DNA of 64,000 bases, from contig CAVSND010000016.1 in NCBI GenBank assembly GCA_963729215.1, forward strand, positions 124,001 through 188,000. Direction: 5' to 3'. Made by a program: the position numbers and the translations under genes. Numbering within the stretch: the stretch's first letter is position 1; each line of letters opens with the position of its first letter. The DNA comes from CAVQJU01 sp963729215. Lineage in GTDB: Bacteria > Acidobacteriota > Vicinamibacteria > Vicinamibacterales > CAVVIG01. Shown here one piece after another: positions 27,147 to 35,650 of this stretch. The notes under the pieces are model-generated. The model searched no databases and had not been told where the DNA came from. It was given only the letters and a program-made list of their open reading frames with translations.

Positions 27147-28241
27147 ATGCTTCGTGCGGCGCTCATCGGATTCGGCCAGACCGGCAAAACCACCCTGTTT
27201 CAGCTCATGACCAGCGCCCGGGAAGCCGCCCGCGCGGCCCACGGCAAGGGCGAGGCGACGATCGGCATCTCCAAGGTGCCCGACCCGCGTCTGGATCGCC
27301 TCACCGCGATGTACAACCCGCGCAAACGCGTGCCGGCCACCATCGAGTTCTCGGATCTCGCAACGCCGGTCAGGGCGGGCAGCGCGCAGGCTCTGGTCGA
27401 CGTGGCGGCGTACAAGAACGCCGACGCCCTTGTCCACGTGCTGCGGGCGTTCACCGATCCGGCGGTGCCGCATCCGTCGGGATCCGTGGACCCGGCCCGC
27501 GACGCGCAGGCGATGGAAGACGAGCTGATCCTCGCCGACCTCGGTGTCGCCGAGCGTCGCCTGGAGCGTCTCGAAAAGGACCTGAAAAAAGGCAAGTCCG
27601 CCGAGCTCGAGCGCGAACGCGATGTCGTCACGCTCTGTCGCGCCACGCTCGAAGACGGGCGGCCGCTTCGCTCGCTCGACCTGCAAGGCGACGATCTCAA
27701 ACGCCTTCGGGGATTTCAGTTCCTTTCAGCCAAGCCGCTGCTCATCGTTCTCAACCTCGATGAACAGTCGCTCGGCGGCGGCGACAGCATCCAGGCCGCG
27801 GAAGCTGCGGGGTTGAAGCCGTTTCTTTCGCGAGCCGCTACCGCGGCGGTCGCCGTCTGCGCGAAGATCGAGCTCGAAATCGCGCAACTCGAGCCCGCCG
27901 ACGCCGCCGCGTTCCTGTCGGACCTGGGGCTGAAGGAATCCGGTCTCGATCGCGTCATCCGGGCGAGCTACGAGCTGCTCGGGTATATTTCGTTCTTCAC
28001 GGTCGGCGAAGACGAGTGCCGCGCCTGGTCGATTCCGCGCGGATGGCCCGCGCAAATGGCGGCCGGCGAAATTCACAGCGACATCGCGCGCGGCTTTATC
28101 CGCGCCGAGGTCGTGGGATACGAGCCATTGATGGCCCGCGGTTCGATGGCGGCGTGCCGGGATCACGGCGAGGTCAGACTCGAGGGCAAGGAATATCTCG
28201 TCCTGGACGGAGACATCGTCAATTTTCGATTCGCGACATGA
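27147..28241 (+). CDS. ychF: Redox-responsive ATPase YchF (OBG family)
   Basis: P-loop NTPase that binds ribosomes and prefers ATP. The 364-residue protein has the Walker A loop GFGQTGKTTLF at residues 9-19, TIEFSDLAT, and the YchF-specific NLDE in place of NKxD. A helical domain (RRLERLEKDLKKGK) and a C-terminal TGS domain (FFTVGEDECRAWSIPRGWPAQMAAGEIHSDIARGFIRAEVV) complete it. ATG 27147 gives the normal N-terminus. TAGGAT at 27127-27132 is a possible -10. It is divergent from mraZ and translationally coupled to the next gene by an ATGA overlap, an unusual partner for a glycan cluster. Confidence 0.9.
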   Translation: MLRAALIGFGQTGKTTLFQLMTSAREAARAAHGKGEATIGISKVPDPRLDRLTAMYNPRKRVPATIEFSDLATPVRAGSAQALVDVAAYKNADALVHVLRAFTDPAVPHPSGSVDPARDAQAMEDELILADLGVAERRLERLEKDLKKGKSAELERERDVVTLCRATLEDGRPLRSLDLQGDDLKRLRGFQFLSAKPLLIVLNLDEQSLGGGDSIQAAEAAGLKPFLSRAATAAVAVCAKIELEIAQLEPADAAAFLSDLGLKESGLDRVIRASYELLGYISFFTVGEDECRAWSIPRGWPAQMAAGEIHSDIARGFIRAEVVGYEPLMARGSMAACRDHGEVRLEGKEYLVLDGDIVNFRFAT

Positions 28242-29287
28242 TCAGAACGATCGCCGTGTGCGAGGCCCAGGTGCCGTTCGTGCATGGTGGCGCCGAGCTG
28301 CACGTCCGCGGCCTCGTGGACGAACTGCGCCGCCGTGGGTACCGCGCCGAACGCGTGTCGGTGCCGTTCAAGTGGTACCCGAAAGAGGAATTGCTCACAC
28401 AGGCCGCGGCCTGGCGCATGGTCGATCTCAGCGAATCCAACGGCGAACGCATCGATCTCGTCGTCGCCACCAAGTTTCCGACGTATTTCGTGCGTCACAC
28501 GAACAAGGTCACGTGGCTCTTTCACCAGTACCGGGCCATTTACGATCTGTGCGGCACCGCTTACAGCGAGTTCGGTCACACGGAGATGGACGTTCGGCTG
28601 CGCGCCAGGCTGATGGAGCTCGATCGCGGAGCGCTCGGCGAGTCGGTCGCGATCTTCAGCAACGCGCGCAACACGGCCGCCCGGCTTGCGCACTACAACG
28701 GTCTCGAAGCCAGGCCCCTGTACCACCCGCCACCGCTCGCCGGCAAGCTGAAGAACGGAACCTCCGGCAACTACTTCCTGTCGGTCGGCCGCCTGGAAAC
28801 CGTCAAACGGGTGGACCTCATCATCCACGCGATGGCGCGCGTGGACCGCGCCTGGCGGCTCGTGATCGTCGGCGATGGACCGCTGCGGCGGCAGCTCGAG
28901 GAGACGGCATCGGACGCAGGCGTGTCCGATCGCGTCACGTTCACCGGCCCGATCGATGAAGCCGCGCTCGTCGATCTCTACGCCGGCGCGGGCGCGGTCG
29001 TGTTTCCGCCGTACGACGAAGACTACGGGTACATCACGCTCGAGGCGTTTCTGGCCCGCAAGCCGGTCGTGACAACCACCGACGCGGGCGGTCCTCTCGA
29101 ATTCGTGGACGACGGCGTGACGGGGTTGGTGGCGGCGCCGGATCCCGACTCCCTTGGCGCGGCCATGTCGCGCCTGGCGCGCGATCCGGGATTCGCGCGC
29201 GCCCTTGGAGACGCTGGCTACGAACGGGCGCGCACCATCTCCTGGGATGACGTGGTTGAGCGGCTGATCGAGGCCGGCAGCCGGTGA
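28238..29287 (+). CDS. Glycosyltransferase family 4 protein
   Basis: A 349-residue GT-B fold enzyme. The N-terminal half begins TIAVCEAQVPFVHGGAELHVRGLVDELRRRGY, a typical GT4 acceptor side. The C-terminal half has the nucleotide-sugar pocket: YFLSVGRLETVKRVDLII, VIVGDGPLRRQLE, and the E-x7-E-like motif PPYDEDYGYITLEAFLARKPVVTTTDAGGP. The sugar donor and acceptor cannot be read from sequence. Start ATG 28238 overlaps the ychF stop (ATGA), and its own stop overlaps the next start. It is the first enzyme of the surface-glycan run. Confidence 0.88.
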   Translation: MIRTIAVCEAQVPFVHGGAELHVRGLVDELRRRGYRAERVSVPFKWYPKEELLTQAAAWRMVDLSESNGERIDLVVATKFPTYFVRHTNKVTWLFHQYRAIYDLCGTAYSEFGHTEMDVRLRARLMELDRGALGESVAIFSNARNTAARLAHYNGLEARPLYHPPPLAGKLKNGTSGNYFLSVGRLETVKRVDLIIHAMARVDRAWRLVIVGDGPLRRQLEETASDAGVSDRVTFTGPIDEAALVDLYAGAGAVVFPPYDEDYGYITLEAFLARKPVVTTTDAGGPLEFVDDGVTGLVAAPDPDSLGAAMSRLARDPGFARALGDAGYERARTISWDDVVERLIEAGSR

Positions 29288-30153
29288 CTGACCCGGTTTC
29301 GGCTTCGGTGTCCGTCATCGTGCCCGCCTACAACGAAGCGGCTTCCATCGGCCCCCTGGTCTCGAGCCTGCGGCTCGCCGCTCCCTGGCGTGAGATCATC
29401 GTGGTGGACGATGGTTCGAGCGACGACACGGGTGCGCGCGCGACAGCGGCTGGCGCGAACGTGATTCGGCATCCGTACAACAAGGGCAACGGCGCCTCGG
29501 TAAAAACCGGCATACGGAACGCGGCCGGTGCCTTCATCCTGATCCTCGACGCCGATGGACAGCACCGGCCCGCCGACGCGGCGCGGCTCGTGGCCAAGCT
29601 CGGTGAATACGATCTGGCGGTCGGGGCGCGATCGAGCGCCACACAGGCGGGCTCGGCGCGCCGCCTGGGCAACGCCGTCCTGAACGGGCTCGCCAGCTAC
29701 CTCACCGGGCGGCCCATTCCCGATCTGACGTCGGGCTTCCGCGCCGCGCGCCGCGAGTACTTGCTGGAATTTCTCCATCTGCTGCCGAACGGCTTTTCGA
29801 CACCGACCACGACCACGCTCGCCTTCATCAAGGCCGGCTATAGCGTATGGTTCGAGCCGATCGAGGCGGCCCCGCGGCAGGGCGAATCGAAGATCAGGCT
29901 CGGCCCCGATGGCATACAGTTCTTCGTGATCCTCCTCAAAGTGATTACCATCTTCAGCCCGATGCGTGTCTTTCTTCCGTTGAGCGCCGTTTCGTTCGCG
30001 ATCGGCAGCGCATACGCGATCTGGACGATTCTCACGCAGTCGCACGTCACGAACTCGTCGGTCCTGCTGATTCTGCTGAGCGTGATCATCTTTCTGGTCG
30101 GGCTCGTCTCCGAGCAAATCTCGTCCCTGCGTTTCGAGAGCCGGCGCCAATGA
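29284..30153 (+). CDS. Membrane-anchored glycosyltransferase family 2 protein
   Basis: A 289-residue GT2 enzyme of the dolichyl-phosphate/polyprenyl-phosphate glycosyltransferase type. The GT-A core has VSVIVPAYNEAASI, IIVVDDGSSDDT and the metal-binding LILDADGQH (DxD). DLTSGFRAARREYL and QGESKIRLG follow. Two C-terminal membrane segments (about 222-245 and 252-275) anchor it. It probably loads a sugar onto a lipid carrier. GTG 29284 overlaps the previous stop by four bases and the next ATG overlaps its stop. Confidence 0.88.
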   Translation: MTDPVSASVSVIVPAYNEAASIGPLVSSLRLAAPWREIIVVDDGSSDDTGARATAAGANVIRHPYNKGNGASVKTGIRNAAGAFILILDADGQHRPADAARLVAKLGEYDLAVGARSSATQAGSARRLGNAVLNGLASYLTGRPIPDLTSGFRAARREYLLEFLHLLPNGFSTPTTTTLAFIKAGYSVWFEPIEAAPRQGESKIRLGPDGIQFFVILLKVITIFSPMRVFLPLSAVSFAIGSAYAIWTILTQSHVTNSSVLLILLSVIIFLVGLVSEQISSLRFESRRQ

Positions 30154-30896
30154 CGACGTCGACGTCCACCAACCCCGCGGCGCTGGTCGTCGTGCCGACA
30201 TACAACGAACACGAGAACCTGCCGCTGCTTGTCGATGGCCTGATGCGGCACGCGAACGTGCGGTTGCTCGTCGTGGACGACCAATCACCCGACGGCACGG
30301 GCCAGCTCGCCGACGAACTGGCGCGCCGGCATCAGGGCCGTATCTCCGTCCTCCACCGGACGAAGAATCGAGGGCTGGGGCGGTCGTACATCGACGGCCT
30401 CAAACTCGCGATCCGCGAGCCGGTCGACGTGATTTGTCAGATGGACGCCGACCTCTCGCACGATCCGGCCCAGCTGCCGCGGCTCATCGAGGGCACGGCC
30501 ACCGGCGACGTCGTCATCGGCTCGCGCTATGTACCCGGCGGCGAGATCGTGAACTGGCCAAAGCGGCGTCTGCTGCTCAGCCGGTTCGCCAACATCTACG
30601 TCCGCACCGTGACGCGGCTGTCCGCGCACGACTGCACGAGCGGGTATCGATGCTGGCGTCGGGAAGCGCTCGCCGCGCTGCCGCTCGATCAGTTCATCTC
30701 CGACGGATATTCCTATCTCGTCGAGATGCTGTTCGTGGCGTCGCGGCACGGCCTCAGGGTCGTCGAGGTGCCCATCACGTTTGTTGAACGGCGCCTGGGC
30801 GAATCGAAGCTGTCGCGCGCGGTGATCGTGGAGTCGGCCGTGACGCCGTGGCGGCTGATCGCCACGCGCGGCCGGCAGGATCACCAGCCGCGCTGA
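30150..30896 (+). CDS. Polyprenol-monophosphomannose synthase-like GT2
   Basis: A 248-residue GT2 protein closely following the Ppm1/DPM1 pattern: ALVVVPTYNEHENLPLLV, LLVVDDQSPDGTGQLAD, KNRGLGRSYIDGLK, QMDADLSHDPAQLP, VIGSRYVPGG and DCTSGYRCWRREAL. It has no membrane anchor, like the bacterial soluble dolichyl-phosphate-mannose-type synthases. The expected product is a polyprenyl-phosphate-linked hexose used as donor in the periplasm, probably mannose. ATG 30150 overlaps the upstream stop (ATGA). Confidence 0.88.
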   Translation: MTTSTSTNPAALVVVPTYNEHENLPLLVDGLMRHANVRLLVVDDQSPDGTGQLADELARRHQGRISVLHRTKNRGLGRSYIDGLKLAIREPVDVICQMDADLSHDPAQLPRLIEGTATGDVVIGSRYVPGGEIVNWPKRRLLLSRFANIYVRTVTRLSAHDCTSGYRCWRREALAALPLDQFISDGYSYLVEMLFVASRHGLRVVEVPITFVERRLGESKLSRAVIVESAVTPWRLIATRGRQDHQPR

Positions 30897-30932
30897 GACG
30901 CCTTTTCATGCTATGGTTTAGGGACTTTTTGC

Positions 30933-31700
30933 ATGTCAGTCCCTGCCTCCGCAAAGCCCGCGGGTCTGAGTGTCTTTTTTCCGGCGTACAACGACAGCGG
31001 CACCATCGCGAGCATGGTGATTCGCGCCGTTCAGGCAGCGTCGGAGCTGACGCCGGACTACGAAGTCATCATCGTCAACGACGGCAGCAGTGACGCGACG
31101 GCGGAGGTTGCCGACGAGCTCGCGCGCACGTACCCGCACGTCCGCGTCATCCATCACCCCAAGAACCGCGGCTATGGCGGTGCGCTGCAGACGGGCATCC
31201 GGTCCGCGACCAAGGAACTGATCTTCTACACCGACGGGGACGCGCAGTACGATCCGGCCGAGCTGGCGCTGCTGTGGGCGCAGCTCACGCCGGACGCCGA
31301 TCTCGTCAACGGCTACAAGATCAGTCGATCGGATCCGCTGCATCGCATCATCATCGGGCGGCTGTACCACCACATTGTCAGCCTGATGTTCGGTCTGAAG
31401 ATGCGCGATGTCGACTGCGACTTCCGTCTGATGCGCCGCTCGATGTTCGAGCGGATCGAGCTCGTGAAGAGCAGCGGCGTGATCTGCCTCGAGATGATGA
31501 AGAAGGTCCAGGATGCCGGCTTCCACATCGTCGAAGTGCCGGTTCATCACTTCCATCGCGCGTTCGGCAAGTCGCAGTTCTTCAATTTCCGCCGCATCTT
31601 CAAGACCGGCGTGGACGTGCTGCGCCTGTGGTTCGTCCTGGTGATCCGCCGCCAGCACCGCCGCTCACCGGCGACCTCGGTCGCCCCACGGCACTCGTGA
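30933..31700 (+). CDS. Glycosyltransferase family 2 protein
   Basis: A 255-residue soluble GT2 enzyme: LSVFFPAYNDSGTIASMV, VIIVNDGSSDAT, HHPKNRGYGGALQTGIRSATKELIFYTDGDAQYDPAEL (the DGD metal site), and DVDCDFRLMRRSMF. It belongs to the same polyprenyl-phosphate glycosyltransferase-like group as its neighbours. A 36-base gap precedes it, the only break in an otherwise overlapping series. That gap holds a TATGGT hexamer and AGGGAC before ATG 30933, so an internal promoter is possible. The stop overlaps the next gene's GTG. Confidence 0.87.
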   Translation: MSVPASAKPAGLSVFFPAYNDSGTIASMVIRAVQAASELTPDYEVIIVNDGSSDATAEVADELARTYPHVRVIHHPKNRGYGGALQTGIRSATKELIFYTDGDAQYDPAELALLWAQLTPDADLVNGYKISRSDPLHRIIIGRLYHHIVSLMFGLKMRDVDCDFRLMRRSMFERIELVKSSGVICLEMMKKVQDAGFHIVEVPVHHFHRAFGKSQFFNFRRIFKTGVDVLRLWFVLVIRRQHRRSPATSVAPRHS

Positions 31701-32734
31701 CAGCTGGAGAAACAGACTACCGCGAGTTCTACCGGGGCCAGCGAGTGATGGTCACCGGCGGCCTGGGCTTCATCGGCAGCAACCTCGCGCGGAGTCTCGT
31801 GGAGCTCGGCGCCGACATCCTCCTCGTTGACTCGCTCATCGACGACTACGGCGGCAACCTCTTCAACATCGACGGCATCGCCGATCGCGTGCGCGTCAAC
31901 GTCGCGGACATCCGGCAGCAAAGCACGATGAACTACCTCGTGCGTGACCGCGCGGTGATCTTCAACCTCGCGGGCCAGGTCAGCCACATCGACAGCATGC
32001 GGGATCCGTACACCGATCTCGAGATCAATTGCCGCAGCCAGCTCACGCTGCTCGAAGCGTGCCGCAATCACAACCCCTCGGCGAAAGTCGTGTTCGCCGG
32101 CACGCGACAGGTCTACGGCCGGCCCGATTCACTGCCCGTGAGCGAGTCGCATCTCGTGCGTCCGACCGACATCAACGGCATCAACAAGGCGGCCGGTGAG
32201 TATTACCACCTCGTCTACAACAACGTGTTCGGTGTGCGCGCCTGCTCGCTGAGGCTCACGAATGTGTACGGCCCGCGCCAGCTGATCAAACACAACCGCC
32301 AGGGATTCATCGGCTGGTTCATCCGTCTCGCGATCGAAGGCAAGACGATCCAGATCTACGGCGACGGATCGCAGCTCCGGGATTTCGTGTACGTGGACGA
32401 TGCCGCCGACGCCTTTCTTCGCGCCGGGGCGAACGACGGCTGCAACGGCGAGGCGTTCAACGTCGGGGGCGACGTCCCGGTCAGCCACAGCGATCTCGCG
32501 GCGGAGCTGGTGCGGATCTCGGGAGCAGGCCGCGTCGAATACGTGGCCTGGCCGCCCGACAAGAAGATCATCGACATCGGCAGCTTCTATGCCGACTCCA
32601 GCCGATTCGCGAACGCGACCGGCTGGAAGCCGACCGTTCCACTTTCCGAAGGCCTGCGGCGTACGATCGACTTTTACCGGGCGCACTTCTCCCAATACGT
32701 GGACGGCTCGCCGCGGCTGCAGGAGACACGGTGA
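31697..32734 (+). CDS. NAD-dependent epimerase/dehydratase (extended SDR) with Asn at the usual Tyr position
   Basis: A 345-residue extended short-chain dehydrogenase. The NAD loop is TGGLGFIGSNLARSL at about 20-34, LVDSLIDDYGGNLFNI binds the cofactor ribose, and SLRLTNVYGPRQLI and FVYVDDAADAFL are typical of sugar-nucleotide epimerases. The catalytic YxxxK appears as N160-GIN-K164, so the tyrosine is replaced by asparagine; Thr is present in AGTRQVYG. It may be a subfamily with altered chemistry. It starts at GTG 31697 (GTGA overlap) and is coupled to the aminotransferase downstream, which fits a role in amino- or deoxy-sugar synthesis. Confidence 0.86.
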   Translation: MTAGETDYREFYRGQRVMVTGGLGFIGSNLARSLVELGADILLVDSLIDDYGGNLFNIDGIADRVRVNVADIRQQSTMNYLVRDRAVIFNLAGQVSHIDSMRDPYTDLEINCRSQLTLLEACRNHNPSAKVVFAGTRQVYGRPDSLPVSESHLVRPTDINGINKAAGEYYHLVYNNVFGVRACSLRLTNVYGPRQLIKHNRQGFIGWFIRLAIEGKTIQIYGDGSQLRDFVYVDDAADAFLRAGANDGCNGEAFNVGGDVPVSHSDLAAELVRISGAGRVEYVAWPPDKKIIDIGSFYADSSRFANATGWKPTVPLSEGLRRTIDFYRAHFSQYVDGSPRLQETR

Positions 32735-33840
32735 CGCGGCCGCGGATTCCGTTCCTCTCGCTCATGCCCGAAGCGGACGACGCGGCAGCCGTGCGCATGG
32801 CCGTTGAACGCGTCATCGCGCGGGGCTGGTTCGTGCTCGGGCCCGAGGTCGAAGCGTTCGAAACGGAATTCGCCTCGGCGATGGGCGCCGCGCACGCCGT
32901 CGGCGTCGGCAACGGCACCGACGCGATCGCGCTGATTCTCCGGGCGCTCGATATCGGGCCCGGCGACGAAGTGATCACGACGCCGGTGTCAGCGGCTTAT
33001 ACGGCGCTGGCGGTGATGATGGTGGGCGCGCGGCCGGTCTTCGCCGATATCGACCCGTCGAGGCTGACCATCGATCCGGAACACGTGGCGCAAGCCATCG
33101 GCCCTCGCACGCGCGCAATCCTGCCGGTGCATCTGTACGGACAACCGGCCGACATGACAGCCCTCGAGCGCCTGGCGGCGCGCCACGGTCTAGCGCTCGT
33201 CGAAGATTGCTGCCAGGCGCATCTGGCAACGGCGGCCGGACGCCCGGTGGGCACGATCGGGGTGGCGGGCGCGTTCAGCTTCTACCCGACGAAAAATCTC
33301 GGGGCGCTCGGCGATGGCGGCGCGGTGGTGACGAACGACCGCGCGCTCGCCGAACGGATCAGACGTCTGCGCAACGGCGGCCAGATCGATCGCTACCGGC
33401 ACGACGAGTTCGGCGTCAATTCGCGCCTCGACGAAATGCAGGCCGCGATCCTGCGCGCGCGGCTGCCGCGTCTCGCCGGCTGGACGGCGCGACGCCGGGG
33501 GCTTGCCGCGCGTTACCGGGCGGGGCTCGCGGGCGGACCGGTCAACGTTCCGGCCGAGCACGATCCCGGGCATGTGTATCACCTGTTTCCCGTTCGCGTC
33601 AGCGGCCGGGCCGATCTGCAGGCGCGCCTTTCGACCGACGGCATCGAGACACTCGTTCATTATCCCGTTCCGATTCCACGCCAGCCCGCGATGGCCGGCC
33701 TGAACCCTCGCGAATGCCCCGAGGCGGTGCGCGCGTGCGACGAGATCCTCTCGTTGCCGCTCCATCCGGGCCTGACGGACCCCGAGATCACTGACATCGT
33801 GACGTCGTTGAAAGGACACTACGCGTGCGTGCGCTCATAA
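32731..33840 (+). CDS. DegT/DnrJ/EryC1/StrS-type sugar aminotransferase
   Basis: A 369-residue PLP enzyme that converts a keto-sugar nucleotide to an amino sugar. The fold-type I signatures are VGVGNGTDAIALILRAL, EDCCQAHLATAAGRPVGTIG, and the PLP lysine K188 in FSFYPTKNLGALGDGGAVVT. ARLPRLAGW and LVHYPVPIPRQPA follow in the C-terminal domain. The exact sugar is not deducible. GTG 32731 overlaps the upstream stop by four bases, and the gene overlaps the next SDR by 16 bases, so this is one translationally coupled block. Confidence 0.9.
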   Translation: MTRPRIPFLSLMPEADDAAAVRMAVERVIARGWFVLGPEVEAFETEFASAMGAAHAVGVGNGTDAIALILRALDIGPGDEVITTPVSAAYTALAVMMVGARPVFADIDPSRLTIDPEHVAQAIGPRTRAILPVHLYGQPADMTALERLAARHGLALVEDCCQAHLATAAGRPVGTIGVAGAFSFYPTKNLGALGDGGAVVTNDRALAERIRRLRNGGQIDRYRHDEFGVNSRLDEMQAAILRARLPRLAGWTARRRGLAARYRAGLAGGPVNVPAEHDPGHVYHLFPVRVSGRADLQARLSTDGIETLVHYPVPIPRQPAMAGLNPRECPEAVRACDEILSLPLHPGLTDPEITDIVTSLKGHYACVRS

Positions 33841-34790
33841 CCGGCGGCGCCGGTTTCATCGGATCCCATCTGGCCGAAGCCCTGCTCGAGCACGGCGACA
33901 AGGTCATCGTCATCGACAACCTGTCGACCGGCTCCATCGACAACATCATGCACCTCAAGGGCCGCGCCGGGTTCGAGTACTTCATCGAGTCGGTCGACAA
34001 CGAGCCCTTCCTTGCCGAGCTCATCGACCGGAGCGATGTGGTGTTTCATCTCGCTGCCGCCGTGGGGGTGAAGCTGATCGTGGAACAGCCGGTGTACACG
34101 ATCGAAACGAACATCCACGGGACCGAAGTCGTGCTGAAGCACGCGAACAAGAAGAAAAAGCTTGTCGTGATCGCTTCGACGTCCGAGGTGTACGGGAAAA
34201 GCGAGGACGTGCCGTTCCGCGAGGACTCCGACCTCGTGATGGGACCGACGCCCAAACACCGATGGGCGTACGCGTGCAGCAAGGCGATCGACGAGTTCCT
34301 GGCGCTGGCGTACTGGAAAGAGCGCAAGCTGCCCGTCATCATCGTCCGGTTCTTCAACACGGTTGGGCCGCGCCAGACCGGTCAGTACGGAATGGTGATT
34401 CCGAATTTCGTCGAGCAGGCGCTGGCTGGCAAGCCCATCACGGTGTTTGGCGACGGAACCCAGTCGCGTTCCTTTACGCACGTGGCCGACGTGGTCGGGG
34501 CGCTGATCAAGCTCATGAACGAACCCAAGGCCATCGGTCAGGTCATCAACCTCGGCAACATCCAGGAGATCACCATCAGCCAGCTGGCCGAACGCGTGCG
34601 CGCGCTCAGCGGGTCGAAGTCCCCAATCACGCTGATTCCGTACGATGAAGCCTATGAATCTGGTTTCGAGGACATGCCTCGACGGGTCCCCGATCTGTCG
34701 AAGGCCGAGGCCATGATCGGCTACAAGCCGAAGTATTCCCTCGAAGACATCCTGACGCAGGTGATCGCCTACTTCCGCCAGAAGAGCTGA
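33825..34790 (+). CDS. NAD-dependent sugar-nucleotide epimerase/decarboxylase-like SDR
   Basis: A 321-residue extended SDR with all expected residues: NAD loop TGGAGFIGSHLAEAL at 6-20, DNLSTGS, the serine/threonine in ASTSEVYG (about 117-124), and the catalytic pair Tyr149/Lys153 in WAYACSK. RFFNTVGPRQTGQYGMVIPNF and SFTHVADVV match UDP-glucose 4-epimerase and UDP-glucuronate decarboxylase relatives. The substrate cannot be fixed from sequence. It is the last gene of the glycan block; an 80-base gap with a promoter candidate follows. Confidence 0.88.
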   Translation: MRALITGGAGFIGSHLAEALLEHGDKVIVIDNLSTGSIDNIMHLKGRAGFEYFIESVDNEPFLAELIDRSDVVFHLAAAVGVKLIVEQPVYTIETNIHGTEVVLKHANKKKKLVVIASTSEVYGKSEDVPFREDSDLVMGPTPKHRWAYACSKAIDEFLALAYWKERKLPVIIVRFFNTVGPRQTGQYGMVIPNFVEQALAGKPITVFGDGTQSRSFTHVADVVGALIKLMNEPKAIGQVINLGNIQEITISQLAERVRALSGSKSPITLIPYDEAYESGFEDMPRRVPDLSKAEAMIGYKPKYSLEDILTQVIAYFRQKS

Positions 34791-34812
34791 ACATCGGCGT
34801 CCGGCGCGACGC

Positions 34813-34842
34813 GTGACTTCCTCACGGGACGGCGCGTATACT
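34813..34842 (+). promoter_or_regulatory. Candidate promoter before the STN-domain gene
   Basis: GTGACT (34813-34818) and TATACT (34837-34842) are separated by 18 bases and would start transcription near 34849, 22 bases before the ATG at 34871. An AAGAGG ribosome binding site follows at 34861-34866. The -10 is good and the -35 is partial. Confidence 0.5.
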
Positions 34843-34870
34843 CGTAAGACACGCTGTGCAAAGAGGTTAT

Positions 34871-35650
34871 ATGCGCGCTTTTTCAATCCTCACGTTGGCG
34901 GCTTTCGCGTGGCTGGCTCCTGGATCGCAGGCGTTCGCCGACGTTCAGATCTCCATCCACGACGGCCGCGTGACGCTCACGGCAAAAGACGCCACGGTGC
35001 GCCAGATTCTGACCGAGTGGGCGCGCGTCGGCCGTACGCGGATCGTGAACATCGAGCGAATCGCCGGTGCGCCGATCACGATGGAGCTGACGAACGTGCC
35101 GGAGCAGGAAGCGCTCGACCTGTTGATGCGCTCGCTCAGCGGCTACCTCGTCGCGCCCCGCTCGCCGATCGTCTCGGACGCGTCGCAGTTCGATCGCATC
35201 ATCGTGCTGCCGGCCGCCGCCTCGCCCCGGCCTGCGCTCTCGGCGGGCTCTCCACCGCCGCCCGCGCCTTTCGGACAACTGAACGGCATCATGCCGCAGC
35301 CCGAAGATGAGGGGCCGAACGGTCCCTCGCTGCCGCCCGCGCTCTCGCCGATTTTCAACAACACGCCGCAGGGAAACCCGCGGCGCCCGGGCAACACCCA
35401 GTCGCCCGGCCCCGGTCTCGTCGGCCCATTCCCACCCCAGAATGAGCAGCAGGTGCCGCCACCCATGCCGACGCCGGCTACTCCCGGCGCAATGCCGGTT
35501 CAGCCCGGCGCGCAGCCGACCGCGAACCCGTTTGGCGCCGTCTCCGCGCCCGGCATGATTGCCGCCCCTGCGGCGACGCAGCCGGGACAGATCGTCCCGC
35601 AGGGACCGCAACCGGGACCGCAACCCCGGCGCTCGCCGAACGATAACTGA
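34871..35650 (+). CDS. Exported protein with secretin/TonB N-terminal (STN)-like domain and Pro-rich tail
   Basis: A 259-residue protein. A signal peptide (MRAFSILTLAAFAWLAPGSQAFA) is followed by an STN-like domain (about 24-95): VQISIHDGRVTLTAKDATVRQILTEWARVGRTRIVNIERIAGAPITMELTNVPEQEALDLLM. This fold is found at the start of secretins and TonB-linked proteins. The rest is a low-complexity Pro/Gln/Ala tail with no secretin channel. It is probably periplasmic; the partner is unknown. ATG 34871 is chosen for its ribosome binding site and signal peptide. It overlaps the next gene by one base. Confidence 0.78.
   Translation: MRAFSILTLAAFAWLAPGSQAFADVQISIHDGRVTLTAKDATVRQILTEWARVGRTRIVNIERIAGAPITMELTNVPEQEALDLLMRSLSGYLVAPRSPIVSDASQFDRIIVLPAAASPRPALSAGSPPPPAPFGQLNGIMPQPEDEGPNGPSLPPALSPIFNNTPQGNPRRPGNTQSPGPGLVGPFPPQNEQQVPPPMPTPATPGAMPVQPGAQPTANPFGAVSAPGMIAAPAATQPGQIVPQGPQPGPQPRRSPNDN

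Noticed and set aside
28016..28237. An N-terminal extension of the first glycosyltransferase reaching into ychF
   Set aside because: It is an alternate frame of ychF; the ATGA overlap at 28238 gives a normal GT4 start.
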